Shown one piece after another: positions 45,592-53,846 of a stretch of DNA of 64,000 nt. Under the pieces are notes generated by a model. That model ran no database searches. It had not been told where the DNA came from and worked only from the letters and a program-made list of their open reading frames with translations. The stretch lies in contig CAWIMB010000001.1 in NCBI GenBank assembly GCA_963837155.1, forward strand, positions 992,001-1,056,000, given 5' to 3'. Positions within the stretch are counted from its first letter, which is position 1, and every line of letters starts with the position of its first letter. A program made the position numbers and the translations under genes. The DNA comes from DASQHW01 sp963837155. GTDB lineage: Bacteria > Actinomycetota > Acidimicrobiia > IMCC26256 > PALSA-610.

Positions 45592-46385
45592 GCGCCGAGA
45601 TCGTTCAGCAGCGCGTCGAGAACCCGCACCGCGCGAGGCACGGCCACCTCGTAGCCCTCCTCGACGATCGCATCGCCGATCAGCTCGAGTTCGAACGGCC
45701 CCGCGTACCCCGCCGCGAGCAGGTCGCCGAGGATCCGGCGCAGCGGGATATCGCCGTCGCCGGGGACGAGACGCTGCGAAGACGCGATCGTGCCGACCCG
45801 GAAGTCGCTCACTTGTACGAGCATGATGCGGTCGACGCCCGAACCGATCGTGTCGTTCAGTCCGCGCTCGGCCCAGCAGGCGTTGACTTCCATGCAGACG
45901 CCGGTGTCGAGCCGGCGCGCGAGGTCGATCGCGTCACGCAAGGTGTGCACGAAGCCAACATCAACGCGCAGCGAGTTGGTGTGCTCGATCGCGACGTCGA
46001 TGCCGCGGCCTCGGGCCTCGTGCAGCACCGGCGCGAGCGCTTCGTGCAGTGCCTCCGCGGCTTCGTCCCACGTGAGCGGCGCGAAAGGCCCCGTCGTGAA
46101 CACGATGCGCGGCGCACCCACCGCCACCGCGGTGTCGAGCGAGTGCACGAGCCGTTCGCGTTGCGCATCCCAGTGCTGTGGTTTCGCCAAGTGGAATGGG
46201 CTGAGGCCGATCAGATCGACGACCCGCAGGCCGGCGTCCACCGCGCCCGAGACAATCCGGGTGCCCTCCTTCCACCCGAACGCTTCCAGCTTGGCGACCG
46301 ACACCCCGACGTTGCGGATGTCGTGCGCCTCCCAGAACGCGAGGTCTTCGGCGAGCGACAGGTGGAACGTCGAGATCGCGCTCAC
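45588..46385 (-). CDS. Sugar-phosphate isomerase/epimerase (AP endonuclease 2 family TIM barrel)
   Basis: A 265-residue TIM-barrel protein of the xylose-isomerase-like/AP-endonuclease-2 family. VSAISTFHLSLAEDLAFW begins it. The metal-binding acids are visible in DVAIEHTNSLRVDVG, GVCMEVNACWAERG and GPFELELIGD, with His in ALHEALAPVLHEARG. The family includes hydroxypyruvate isomerases and sugar epimerases. The GTG at 46385 replaces earlier codons that look non-coding. It is the last gene of a four-gene minus-strand run with an SDR, methionine aminopeptidase and haemoglobin genes. Confidence 0.8.
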   Translation of the reverse strand: MSAISTFHLSLAEDLAFWEAHDIRNVGVSVAKLEAFGWKEGTRIVSGAVDAGLRVVDLIGLSPFHLAKPQHWDAQRERLVHSLDTAVAVGAPRIVFTTGPFAPLTWDEAAEALHEALAPVLHEARGRGIDVAIEHTNSLRVDVGFVHTLRDAIDLARRLDTGVCMEVNACWAERGLNDTIGSGVDRIMLVQVSDFRVGTIASSQRLVPGDGDIPLRRILGDLLAAGYAGPFELELIGDAIVEEGYEVAVPRAVRVLDALLNDLGA

Positions 46386-46416
46386 GCAGCTCCGCGGATG
46401 CACGGCCGACCGACCG

Positions 46417-47178
46417 CTACCCGAGTGTGAGGCCGCGAGCGATGCTGCTGCCCCCGTCGAGCTGCAGGTTGACGCCGGTGACGAACTCGGACTCGCGGCT
46501 CGCGAGGTACACGGCGGCGTGGACGACGTCGGCGGCGACACCGAGACGCGTGAGGTGCATGCCTTCGTAGCGGGCGCGGCGCTCGGGCGGCAGGTCGGCA
46601 TCGCGCCGGTCGTTGAGGACATAGCCCGGGCTGATCGTGTTGCAGCGAATCTGGTGCGGGGCTTCCTCGATCGCGATCGCGCGCGTCAAGCCATTCAATC
46701 CCGATTTCGCCGCGACGTACGCGGCCAGTCCGGCGCTCGTCCGCTCGGCTTGGCGCGAGGAGACGTTGACGATCGCGCCGTGCCCGGCCCGCCGCATGTG
46801 CGCGATCGCGGCCCGCGCGCACCACATCGGTGCCGTGAGGTCGACGCGCAGGATCGCTTCCCACGCCTCGGTGGTGAGATCGGCGACCGGAGCGTCGAGT
46901 GCGTCGCCGCCCGCCGCGTTGTTGACGAGCACGGTGAGCCCACCCAGCCGGTGCGCTGACTCGTCAACGACTGCAGTGCATGCCGCTTCGTCGTGCAGGT
47001 CGGCAGGCACGAAGTGCGCGGTCCCGGCCTGGCCGGTGATCTCGGCGACCACGGTGTCGCCTCGCTCGCGGTTGCGTCCGGTGACGACGACGGCCGCGCC
47101 TTCCCGGGCGAACGCGACGGCGATCGCGCGGCCGATGCCGGACGTCGAGCCAGTGACGAGCGCCCGTTCGCCCGCCAT
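46417..47178 (-). CDS. Short-chain dehydrogenase/reductase
   Basis: A 253-residue SDR: RALVTGSTSGIGRAIAVAFA, LTVLVNNAAGGDALD, VNVSSRQAERTSAG (catalytic Ser) and YVAAKSGLNGLTRAIA (Tyr/Lys). The TGRNRERG segment after β2 favours NADP(H). The C-terminal FVTGVNLQLDGGSSI is family-typical. The ATG at 47178 lies 20 bp after the aminopeptidase stop. The substrate is unknown. Confidence 0.86.
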   Translation of the reverse strand: MAGERALVTGSTSGIGRAIAVAFAREGAAVVVTGRNRERGDTVVAEITGQAGTAHFVPADLHDEAACTAVVDESAHRLGGLTVLVNNAAGGDALDAPVADLTTEAWEAILRVDLTAPMWCARAAIAHMRRAGHGAIVNVSSRQAERTSAGLAAYVAAKSGLNGLTRAIAIEEAPHQIRCNTISPGYVLNDRRDADLPPERRARYEGMHLTRLGVAADVVHAAVYLASRESEFVTGVNLQLDGGSSIARGLTLG

Positions 47179-47198
47179 CCGCCCGGTCAAGATGGCCG

Positions 47199-48137
47199 TC
47201 AGCTTCCGTGCGGCTCGCCGGGAAGCACCGTGCAGACTTCGACACCGGTCGGCGTGACGAGCAAGGTTTGCTCGAACTGGGCCGAGCGCGATCCGTCGCG
47301 CGTCGGCGCGGTCCACCCGTCGGGCCAGATGCGGCCGAGTTCCCAACCGCCCTCGTTAATCATCGGTTCGATCGTGAACGTCATGCCGGCGGTGAGCACG
47401 TCGTCGAGACTCGGGTCGTAGTAGTGCGGAACGGCGGGCGCGGTGTGGAACTCCTCGCCGACACCGTGGCCCACGAATGCACGCACGACCGAGAACCCCG
47501 CCGCCTCGGCATGCGTCTCGATCGCCCGGCCGATGTCGTTGAGCCGCGAGCCGGGACGCACCGTATCGATGGCCTTCCACAGAGCTTCCCGGGTCACCTG
47601 CACGAGGCGCCGGCCCTCGTCGTCGACGTCTCCGACCAAGAACGTGGCATTGGTGTCGCCGTGCACACCGTGGAGATAGATCGTGACGTCGCAGTTGACG
47701 ATGTCGCCCTCTTCGAGCACGCGATCGTCGGGGATCCCGTGGCAGATGACCTCGTTCACCGACGTGCAAAGCGACTTCGGGAAGCCCTTGTAGAACAGCG
47801 GGCTCGGGTAGCCACCTCGTGCGATGCACGCCTCGTGGCAGATGTGGTCGAGCTCGTCGGTCGTCATGCCGACGCGGACCGCGTCGCGGAGCTCGAGCAG
47901 CACCTCTCGGGCCGCGTGGCCGGCCGCCCGCATGCGATCGGCGAACTCGTCGGGCGGTACCGCGGGGACCAGTGCGGGCGCGTCCGGCGCATAGGGGGGA
48001 CGCGGGATCGAAGCCGGCACCGGCCGGTCGGGCGAAAGGCGGCCCGGGCGCACCGGCGTACGGTGACGCACCTCACCGCGTCGTTCCGACGCGACCCTGC
48101 GTCGCGCCAGCTTCTCCTTCTCCCGTCGCCGGCTCAT
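47199..48137 (-). CDS. map: Type I methionine aminopeptidase
   Basis: Removes the initiator methionine from new proteins. It has 312 residues: a ~60-residue basic/proline-rich N-terminal extension (VPASIPRPPYAPD), then the pita-bread domain. All metal ligands are present: Asp in VNCDVTIYLHG, Asp in HGDTNATF, His in GHGVGEEFHT, Glu in FTIEPMINEGG and Glu in QFEQTLLVT. SLCTSVNEVICHGIPD is the substrate-side motif. The extension resembles that of the longer actinobacterial MetAP paralogue. Confidence 0.93.
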   Translation of the reverse strand: MSRRREKEKLARRRVASERRGEVRHRTPVRPGRLSPDRPVPASIPRPPYAPDAPALVPAVPPDEFADRMRAAGHAAREVLLELRDAVRVGMTTDELDHICHEACIARGGYPSPLFYKGFPKSLCTSVNEVICHGIPDDRVLEEGDIVNCDVTIYLHGVHGDTNATFLVGDVDDEGRRLVQVTREALWKAIDTVRPGSRLNDIGRAIETHAEAAGFSVVRAFVGHGVGEEFHTAPAVPHYYDPSLDDVLTAGMTFTIEPMINEGGWELGRIWPDGWTAPTRDGSRSAQFEQTLLVTPTGVEVCTVLPGEPHGS

Positions 48138-48212
48138 CCGACCATTGTCGCGCCGTTTCCATGGGTCGACTTCGGCTACGCCTCCCCTTCGCTCGGCTCT
48201 GCCTGCGTCTCC

Positions 48213-48569
48213 TCAAGTGTTGATCATCGCCGTCGAGGCCATCGTGAAGTACTCGATGAGCATTTCCCGCGCGATTTCGGGTGCGTCGGCCTCGTCCACC
48301 GAAGCGAGCATCGCCGTCAACCAGGCCTCCCGTGCGGGCGCGTCGATCGCGAACGGCGCGTGCCGCATGCGCAGGCGCGGATGGCCCTTCTCGGCGCTGT
48401 ACGCCGCCGGCCCGCCCCAGTACTGGCCGAGGAACAGGGCAAGCGCCCGCTTTCCGGGCTCCAGATCCGCGGGGTAGATCGGGCGCAGCACCGGATCGAC
48501 TTCGACGCGTCGGTAAAAGCGCTCGACGAGCGCGTCGAAGAACGGCTGACCGCCGACGATTTCGAACAC
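48213..48569 (-). CDS. Group II truncated haemoglobin
   Basis: A 118-residue globin of the trHbO class. Features are GGQPFFDALVERFYRRVEVD (B helix Tyr), RPIYPADLEPGKRALALFLG, QYWGGP, the proximal His in RLRMRHAPFAIDA, and the G8 Trp in REAWLTAM. These proteins bind O2/NO and protect against oxidative or nitrosative stress. The start is taken as the GTG at 48569; codons upstream (SDSTTT) could be part of the protein but have no start codon. It heads the run leading to map. Confidence 0.87.
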   Translation of the reverse strand: MFEIVGGQPFFDALVERFYRRVEVDPVLRPIYPADLEPGKRALALFLGQYWGGPAAYSAEKGHPRLRMRHAPFAIDAPAREAWLTAMLASVDEADAPEIAREMLIEYFTMASTAMINT

Positions 48570-48610
48570 GGTCGTTGTCGAGTCACTGATGTTCGCTAGT
48601 TTGCCCCCCC

Positions 48611-49101
48611 GTGCGTCAATCGTGGCTGAGTCCTTCCGCCGAACCGCGTCCCGCTGCCGGCAAGGGCACGGGCGTGTTCGCGACCGAAGACATCGAAGCC
48701 GGTACGACCGTCGCCGCCTTCGGTGGCCTCGTCGTCGACGGTGCCGAGCTCCGAGCGCTCGGTGAGCGCGTCGTCGCGCGCACGCGCTCCAGATCGACGA
48801 GGATCTGTTCCTCGCGAGCGTGCCGCCATTCGACGCAGCGGACTACGTGAACCATTCGTGCGATCCGAATTGCGGGATGGTCGGGTCGGTGCTGATGGTC
48901 ACGCGGCGCGCCGTCGCGGCCGATGAAGAGCTCTGCTTCGACTACGCGATGACCGACTCCGACGACTACGACGAATTCACGTGCTGTTGTGAGGCCGCCG
49001 AATGTCGCGGCATCGTACGCGGCACCGACTGGAAACGCTCCGAGCTTCAGGACCGGTACGCGGGCTGGTTCTCCTCATATCTCGCCCGCCAAATCGGCTA
49101 G
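48611..49101 (+). CDS. SET-domain protein (frameshifted)
   Basis: About 163 residues. The first frame holds GTGVFATEDIEAGTTVAAFGG, the start of a SET fold. A frame change near 48785 leads to YVNHSCDPNCGM, ELCFDYAMTDSDDYDEFTC and CCEAAECRGIV, the SAM- and lysine-binding core plus post-SET cysteines. SET proteins are lysine methyltransferases; bacterial ones have few known targets. The GTG at 48611 is divergent from the haemoglobin gene. The TAG stop shares CTAG (49098-49101) with the convergent regulator gene. Confidence 0.82.
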
Positions 49102-49550
49102 CTCGCACAGCGAGAACAGACGCCGACGAGATCGAGCCGGTGGTGCTGGGTGCGGAACCCGGCACGCCGGGCAGCCTGATCGATCGCGGCCGCGACCGAC
49201 CGTTCGACGGCCGCGGTCGCCGGCAGGTCCTCGACGCGGCCGCAGCTCGAGCAGACGAGGTGGTGGTGGTGCCCGGTGAGATCCTCCGCCAGCTCGTACC
49301 GCGCAAATTCGTCACGCGTCATCATGCGATGCACCACTCCCGCTTCCTCGAGCACGACGAGGTTGCGATACACCGAGCTCTGTGCGAGCCCGCGTCGCGA
49401 CGCGAGAATCTCGGGGATCGTCAGCGGGCCGGGTGCGGCCGCAAGGATGTCGACGATGCGCAGACGCGTCGGCGTGAGGCGTTGCGCGTGTGCATGGAGC
49501 AGCCGCGCAACGGTTTCGTGCAAACCGGAGGTACGAGGCCGCGCAGCCAT
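49098..49550 (-). CDS. Fur-family metalloregulator
   Basis: A 150-residue Fur/Zur-type repressor. The N-terminal winged helix has RLTPTRLRIVDILAAAPGPL, SSVYRNLVVLEEAGVVHRM and RYELAED. The dimerisation domain has the metal-binding cluster GHHHHLVCSSCGRVEDLP and a C-terminal CSRCAS, so the structural zinc Cys4 site is complete. The metal sensed (Fe, Zn or Ni) cannot be decided. The ATG at 49550 is 33 bp from the divergent SirB1-like gene. Confidence 0.9.
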   Translation of the reverse strand: MAARPRTSGLHETVARLLHAHAQRLTPTRLRIVDILAAAPGPLTIPEILASRRGLAQSSVYRNLVVLEEAGVVHRMMTRDEFARYELAEDLTGHHHHLVCSSCGRVEDLPATAAVERSVAAAIDQAARRAGFRTQHHRLDLVGVCSRCAS

Positions 49551-49583
49551 CGAGCCGCAGTGTACGAGGTAGCTTCGCCGGCG

Positions 49584-50309
49584 ATGGACGCCACGGAATG
49601 GGCTCGCCGCCAGGCACGCGCGGTTGCGCGCAAGCGCTTCGGGGCAACGGTCACGAACCCGGCCGCCGAGGTCCGACTGGATGTTGCAGCGTTCTGCATC
49701 GCCGCGCACGCGCATCCGGGCATCGATATCGACGCGTGGTGCGCCCGTCTCGACGAGCTCGCCGCCGGCTCCCCGGCGCCGACGTTCGACGGTGTGCGGA
49801 CCTACCTGTTCGAGCAGGAGGGGTTCACCGGCAACACTCACGACTACAGCGATCCCGAGAACTCTTTCCTCGACTCGGTGCTCACGCGTCGCACGGGAAT
49901 TCCCATCACCCTCGCAGTGCTGATGATCGAAATCGGGCGTCGCCTCGGCGTCGACGTGCGCGGCGTTGGCATGCCCGGCCACTTCCTCGTGCAGGACGGT
50001 GCGAGCGCGGAAGGCCGATGGTGTGATCCCTTCCACGGCGGCGCTCAGTACAACCTCGAGGAGTGCCGCGCGCTGTTCGCCCGTCTGCACGGCAGCGACT
50101 ACCGCTTTCATCCGGCGTTCCTGGCACCGTCCTCGCCGCACGAGATTCTCGGTCGCATGTTGGCGAACCTCGAACACGGCCGGATGGCCAAGGATCCGTT
50201 GCAGCTGGCGTGGATGTGTGAACTGCATCTCGCGTTGCCCGGACTCGGCGAGCCGGAACGCACGCGCCTCGACGCCGCGACGCGGTCTGTACACGCGCGC
50301 TGGAATTGA
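49584..50309 (+). CDS. SirB1/transglutaminase-like family protein
   Basis: A 241-residue protein of the SirB1 family (Transglut_core2 domain). DPENSFLDSVLTRRTGIPIT, LMIEIGRRLGVDVRGVGMPG, HFLVQDG and CDPFHGGAQYNLEECRAL are the family blocks. A C-terminal TPR-like helical part has LGRMLANLEHGRMAKDPLQL. The family is often near heme or translation-factor genes and has no settled function. It is followed after 11 bp by the LON-domain gene. Confidence 0.85.
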   Translation: MDATEWARRQARAVARKRFGATVTNPAAEVRLDVAAFCIAAHAHPGIDIDAWCARLDELAAGSPAPTFDGVRTYLFEQEGFTGNTHDYSDPENSFLDSVLTRRTGIPITLAVLMIEIGRRLGVDVRGVGMPGHFLVQDGASAEGRWCDPFHGGAQYNLEECRALFARLHGSDYRFHPAFLAPSSPHEILGRMLANLEHGRMAKDPLQLAWMCELHLALPGLGEPERTRLDAATRSVHARWN

Positions 50310-50320
50310 TTCGGCGTTCA

Positions 50321-50961
50321 ATGGGCGGCGGCCGCATCCTGCCGATGTTTCCGCTGGGAACGGTGCTGTTCCCGTACGCGCTCCTACCCTTGCATGTGTT
50401 CGAGCCTCGTTACCGCGTGATGGTCCGGCGCGTGATGGAAGGCGATCACGAGTTCGGCGTCGTGCTGATCGAGCGTGGCAGCGAGGTCGGTGGCGGAGAT
50501 GTGCGGTTCGACACGGGAACGATCGCTCGCGTGGTGCAGGCCGCCGAGTTGCCCGACGGCCGGTACGCGCTCGCCACGGTGGGAATGAGCCGGGCGCGGG
50601 TGTTGCGATGGCTCGCGGACGATCCGTACCCGCAAGCGGAAGTCGTCGAGCTCGCAGACGAGCCGTCGAACAGCTCTGCCGATCGCGCCGCGGCGAAAGG
50701 GTTGTCGGCGCGCTCGCGGTCGTGACCGAGCTGGTTCGCCGTCTCGATCCGCGGGTCGACGAAGCGCCCACGCTCGACGGAGACCCGCTGCGCGCGCGTC
50801 GTACGAAGCGGCTGCGCTCTCGCCGATTGGACCGCTCGACGCGCAGCGCCTGCTCGAATCCGAGACTGCGGCGACGCGGCTCGAGTTGCTCACCGCCTTG
50901 CTCGGCGAGCGCCGCGGAGGAGCTCCGCGCGCGCCTCGAGCTCGGCGGCCCCGACGAGTGA
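50321..50961 (+). CDS. LON substrate-binding-domain protein (frameshifted)
   Basis: A stand-alone LON N-terminal domain protein of about 213 residues. LPMFPLGTVLFPYALLPLHV, FEPRYRVMVRRVMEGDHEFG and RYALATVGMSRARVLRWL are typical of the PUA-like β domain. Then come three frame changes (about 50690, 50800, 50915). The recovered segments ALAVVTELVRRLDPRVDEAP, ALSPIGPLDAQRLLESETAA and EELRARLELGGPDE make the expected helical half. It has no protease domain, and its role in actinobacteria is unclear. Confidence 0.78.
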
Positions 50962-50995
50962 CTGCATCCGGCGGCTATGGGTACCCTTGCGCGAT

Positions 50996-51358
50996 ATGAC
51001 GCAGCAATTCGACGCATCGCAAGCGCGCGAACGTCTCCACCACGAGCGTGACCGCGTCACGGATCTCATTGCGGGACTGCGGAGTGAGGGTCTCGACCAA
51101 GAAGAGTCCGAACAGACCGGCGAGCTGACGCACTACGACCAGCACCCGGCCGACCAGGCGTCGGAGACCTTCGAGCGAGAGAAGGATTTGTCGATCCTCG
51201 AGAACCTCGAATCCGAGCTCGCCGAGATCGAAGCCGCGCTCCAGCGCGTCGACGACGGCACCTACGGCCTCGACGAGGTCACCGGGGAGCCGATCGACCC
51301 CGAACGGCTCGACGCGCTGCCGGCCGCCCGCACCAACATCGAGCACGCGGACTCGTAG
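50996..51358 (+). CDS. TraR/DksA-family protein lacking the zinc finger
   Basis: A 120-residue DksA-like coiled-coil protein. RLHHERDRVTDLIAGLRSEG begins helix one, ELTHYDQHPADQASETFERE is the coiled-coil tip region, and ALQRVDDGTYGLDEVTGEPI is the start of the usual zinc-finger region. The four cysteines of DksA are absent, as in YteA/YocK-like proteins. It may bind RNA polymerase through the secondary channel; that role is inferred from the fold only. Confidence 0.82.
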   Translation: MTQQFDASQARERLHHERDRVTDLIAGLRSEGLDQEESEQTGELTHYDQHPADQASETFEREKDLSILENLESELAEIEAALQRVDDGTYGLDEVTGEPIDPERLDALPAARTNIEHADS

Positions 51359-51388
51359 CGTGCGGACGCAGCGCAGCGAGGGAGCTAT

Positions 51389-51661
51389 GTGACCGTGCGG
51401 CTGCGGCTGTTCGCCGCGGCCCGCCAGGCCGCCGGCCGCGGCACCGACCAGTTCGACCTCCCCGACGGAACCAGCCTGCGCCAGCTGCTTGCGGCAGCCT
51501 GCGGGCGCTATGGCGGGGAATTCCCGGACGTTCTGTCCACCGCCCGGGTCTGGGTCAACGGTGACGAGCCGCCCCAGGGCCTGGACTCGGCCCTCGGCGC
51601 CGGCGACGAGGTCGCGGTCCTCCCGCCGGTCAGCGGCGGCGCGGTACCTGCCGATACCTGA
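51389..51661 (+). CDS. MoaD/ThiS-family sulfur carrier with C-terminal extension
   Basis: A 90-residue ubiquitin-like sulfur carrier: VRLRLFAAARQAAGRGTDQF, TSLRQLLAAACGRYGG, VWVNGDEPP and DEVAVLPPVSGG. The Gly-Gly that should be the extreme C-terminus for adenylation and thiocarboxylation is followed by six more residues (AVPADT). It may be processed, as for CysO-type carriers, or it may be a different MoaD-like protein. The start is GTG 51389. No other molybdopterin genes lie nearby. Confidence 0.78.
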   Translation: MTVRLRLFAAARQAAGRGTDQFDLPDGTSLRQLLAAACGRYGGEFPDVLSTARVWVNGDEPPQGLDSALGAGDEVAVLPPVSGGAVPADT

Positions 51662-51719
51662 GAACGCTCTCACGTGTACCTGTCAGATTTCGGGACCCCT
51701 GATACCGTTTTCCCTGCTC

Positions 51720-52833
51720 GTGCGCTTCACCGCCAGGCCTCACCCCGCCCCGCGTCTGCGCCGCTCCCTCGGCGTGACCGTGGCTCTCACCCTGGTGGCT
51801 CTTCCCGCTCTTCCCCGGGCCGCGCACGCCGCCGACCCGCTCGCGGCCGCCCAACAGCGCGTCACGAAGGCGATCGAGGCTGCCGACAAGGCCGTCGCCG
51901 ATTTCAAGGACGCCGAGGCCAAGTACTTCCACCTCGAGAACGAGGTGGCGACCACCGGCCGCACGATCGATCGCCTGCGCATCGACCAACGACGTCTGGC
52001 GAAGCTCGCGCGCCTGCGCGCCTTGGTGGCGTACAAGGGCGGGACGGTGATCGTCGACGACTTCATCGGCGGTGATGGCAACGTCATGGACGCGGCCCGC
52101 CGAGCAACGCTGCTCGATCGGGTCAACGTACGCGGCAACGAGGCCATCGCCCAGTTGGGCGAAATCACGAGTGACCTGCACCGGCGTGAGAAGTCGCTGC
52201 GCAAGGACATCAAGGACCAACAGCACGCGCTCGCGGAATTGAAGCAACGCGAGCACGAGACCCAGCAGGCGGTCGACGACGCCCAGCGCGCAGAGCAGGA
52301 GTTGCGGGAGAAGCTCGCGGCCGAGAAACGCGCGGCCGAGTTCGCCGCGTTCGTCGCGCGCGCCCGCGCGGCCGCGGCGCGCAAACGTCGCTGATGCCCA
52401 GCCCGGTGGTGGCAGTGCGGGGCAGATCATCGTGCGCGGCAGCTGGGTGTGTCCCGTGCAGGGCGCGGTGTCGTTCCGTGACGACTGGGGCGAGGCGCGC
52501 AGCGGGGGCCGCGTTCACAAGGGCAACGACATGTTCACCGCCACGGGTACGCCGCTCGTTGCCGTCACCGGCGGGTCGGTGTTCTTCCAGGGCGACCCGC
52601 TCGGCGGCGACGCCGCGTACGTGAACGGCAAGGACGGCAACACGTATTACTACGCGCACCTGAACGATTACGTCGGTGGCGCGCGTTCGGTGAAGGCAGG
52701 GGAGGTGATCGGCCATGCGGGCCACACCGGGAACGCCGATGGTGGCCCGTCCCACTTGCACTTCGAGATCCGGGTCGGCGGTCCCAACGGCACGCAGATC
52801 GACCCCTATCCGACCCTGGCGGCGCACTGTTGA
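51720..52833 (+). CDS. Secreted M23/LytM peptidase with N-terminal coiled coil (frameshifted)
   Basis: About 370 residues. The GTG at 51720 gives a basic region and signal helix (LGVTVALTLVALPALPRAAHA). Residues ~40-220 are a coiled coil with a short YKG element (LRALVAYKGGTVIVDDF). A frame change near 52375 leads through a Gly-rich linker to a LytM domain with zinc ligands in HKGNDMFTATG and HLHFEIRVGG and the WVCPVQGAVSF entry motif. It should cut peptidoglycan cross-bridges or act as an amidase activator. Its coiled coil matches that of the transglycosylase-like protein at 42024-43091. Confidence 0.85.
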
Positions 52834-52896
52834 CCGGGGTCGCGGCGGGCCGGCACTAGCCTGGCGCCCGCAAGTCTCCCCCCGCTCGCAAAGAGG

Positions 52897-53412
52897 GTGA
52901 TCCCGACGGAACGCATTCAGCGACTGCTCGATCCGCAATTCGTGTCGGGGCTCGACACGCGTGCGCTCGACGACCTGCGCGCGATGAAAGTCGAGTGCGC
53001 AGATGTGGAGAACGCGCTGTCGTATCTTCGCCGGCTCGCGGAGGGTCGCATCGAGATCCTCGGCGCCGAACGCGATCGTCGCGCACGAGGCGGCAGCGTC
53101 GGCGACCTCGTCAAAGATCTGCCGCGGATCTTGAGCGGCGAGTCCGCGCGTCCGGCGATCGCCGAGACGCGCCTTTCTCCACCGGACGAGCCCGCGCTCG
53201 AACTCCATTGGCCCGATGGCCGCGAGGAGCTCGTTGCCGACACGACGCTCGCGAATCTGCCGCGGGTCTCCGACGCCGAACTCTCCGACACGCTCGACCG
53301 GCTCGGCACGTTCGAACACGAGCTCTCGGCGCTACGTCACGACATGCACGGTGTGATCGACGCACTCGAACGCGAGATCACCGCGAGGCAGGTCGCTGGG
53401 ACCGCGGGATGA
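52897..53412 (+). CDS. rsiG: RsiG-like (AmfC family) putative c-di-GMP-binding anti-sigma factor
   Basis: A 171-residue helical protein. The segment VENALSYLRRLAEGRIEIL follows the known RsiG motif E-x3-S-x2-R-x3-Q-x3-D, with conservative E for Q and E for D. In Streptomyces, RsiG with c-di-GMP holds the sigma factor WhiG inactive. A second helix pair (LSDTLDRLGTFEHELSALRH) near the C-terminus could form the partner coil. The GTG start follows a strong AAAGAGG ribosome-binding site. The stop overlaps the ATG of an XRE regulator. The assignment rests on motif and on proximity to mshA, as in Streptomyces. Confidence 0.65.
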   Translation: MIPTERIQRLLDPQFVSGLDTRALDDLRAMKVECADVENALSYLRRLAEGRIEILGAERDRRARGGSVGDLVKDLPRILSGESARPAIAETRLSPPDEPALELHWPDGREELVADTTLANLPRVSDAELSDTLDRLGTFEHELSALRHDMHGVIDALEREITARQVAGTAG

Positions 53413-53798
53413 CACCGGAGTCACTCGAGACGCTCGAGACGCGGCTGCACGACCTCGGCGAATTCATACGCGATCAACGCCGCAACGCGCGTTTGTCGCT
53501 GCGAAAGCTGAGCGAGCTCGCGGGCATCTCGAACCCGTATCTGAGCCAGATCGAGCGTGGGCTGCGCAAGCCCTCGGCCGACATTCTCCAGGCGATCGCC
53601 CGCGGGTTGTCGATCTCCGCCGAGACGTTGTATGTGCGCGCCGGCATCCTCGACGAGCGCATCGGCCTCGAGCCCACCGACCTCGTCGCCGCGATTGTCG
53701 GCGACCCGACGATCACAGATCGTCAGAAACAAGTGCTGGTCGAGATCTACCGGTCGTTCCAGGCCGAGCACTCGGATCACGACGCTGAAGCGGGCTGA
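53409..53798 (+). CDS. XRE-family helix-turn-helix regulator
   Basis: A 129-residue DNA-binding protein. RRNARLSLRKLSELAGISNP and YLSQIERGLRKPSADILQAI form the XRE helix-turn-helix. The C-terminal part (DLVAAIVGDPTITDRQKQVL) is a conserved actinobacterial tail that lacks the c-di-GMP-binding RxD-x8-RxxD motif of BldD. The ATG overlaps the stop of the RsiG-like gene, so the two are co-produced. Targets are unknown. It lies 48 bp upstream of mshA. Confidence 0.86.
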   Translation: MTPESLETLETRLHDLGEFIRDQRRNARLSLRKLSELAGISNPYLSQIERGLRKPSADILQAIARGLSISAETLYVRAGILDERIGLEPTDLVAAIVGDPTITDRQKQVLVEIYRSFQAEHSDHDAEAG

Positions 53799-53846
53799 TC
53801 GCCAAAAAGACTGGCGTTCCCGCGGACTTGGGTAACCTCCGACCCG

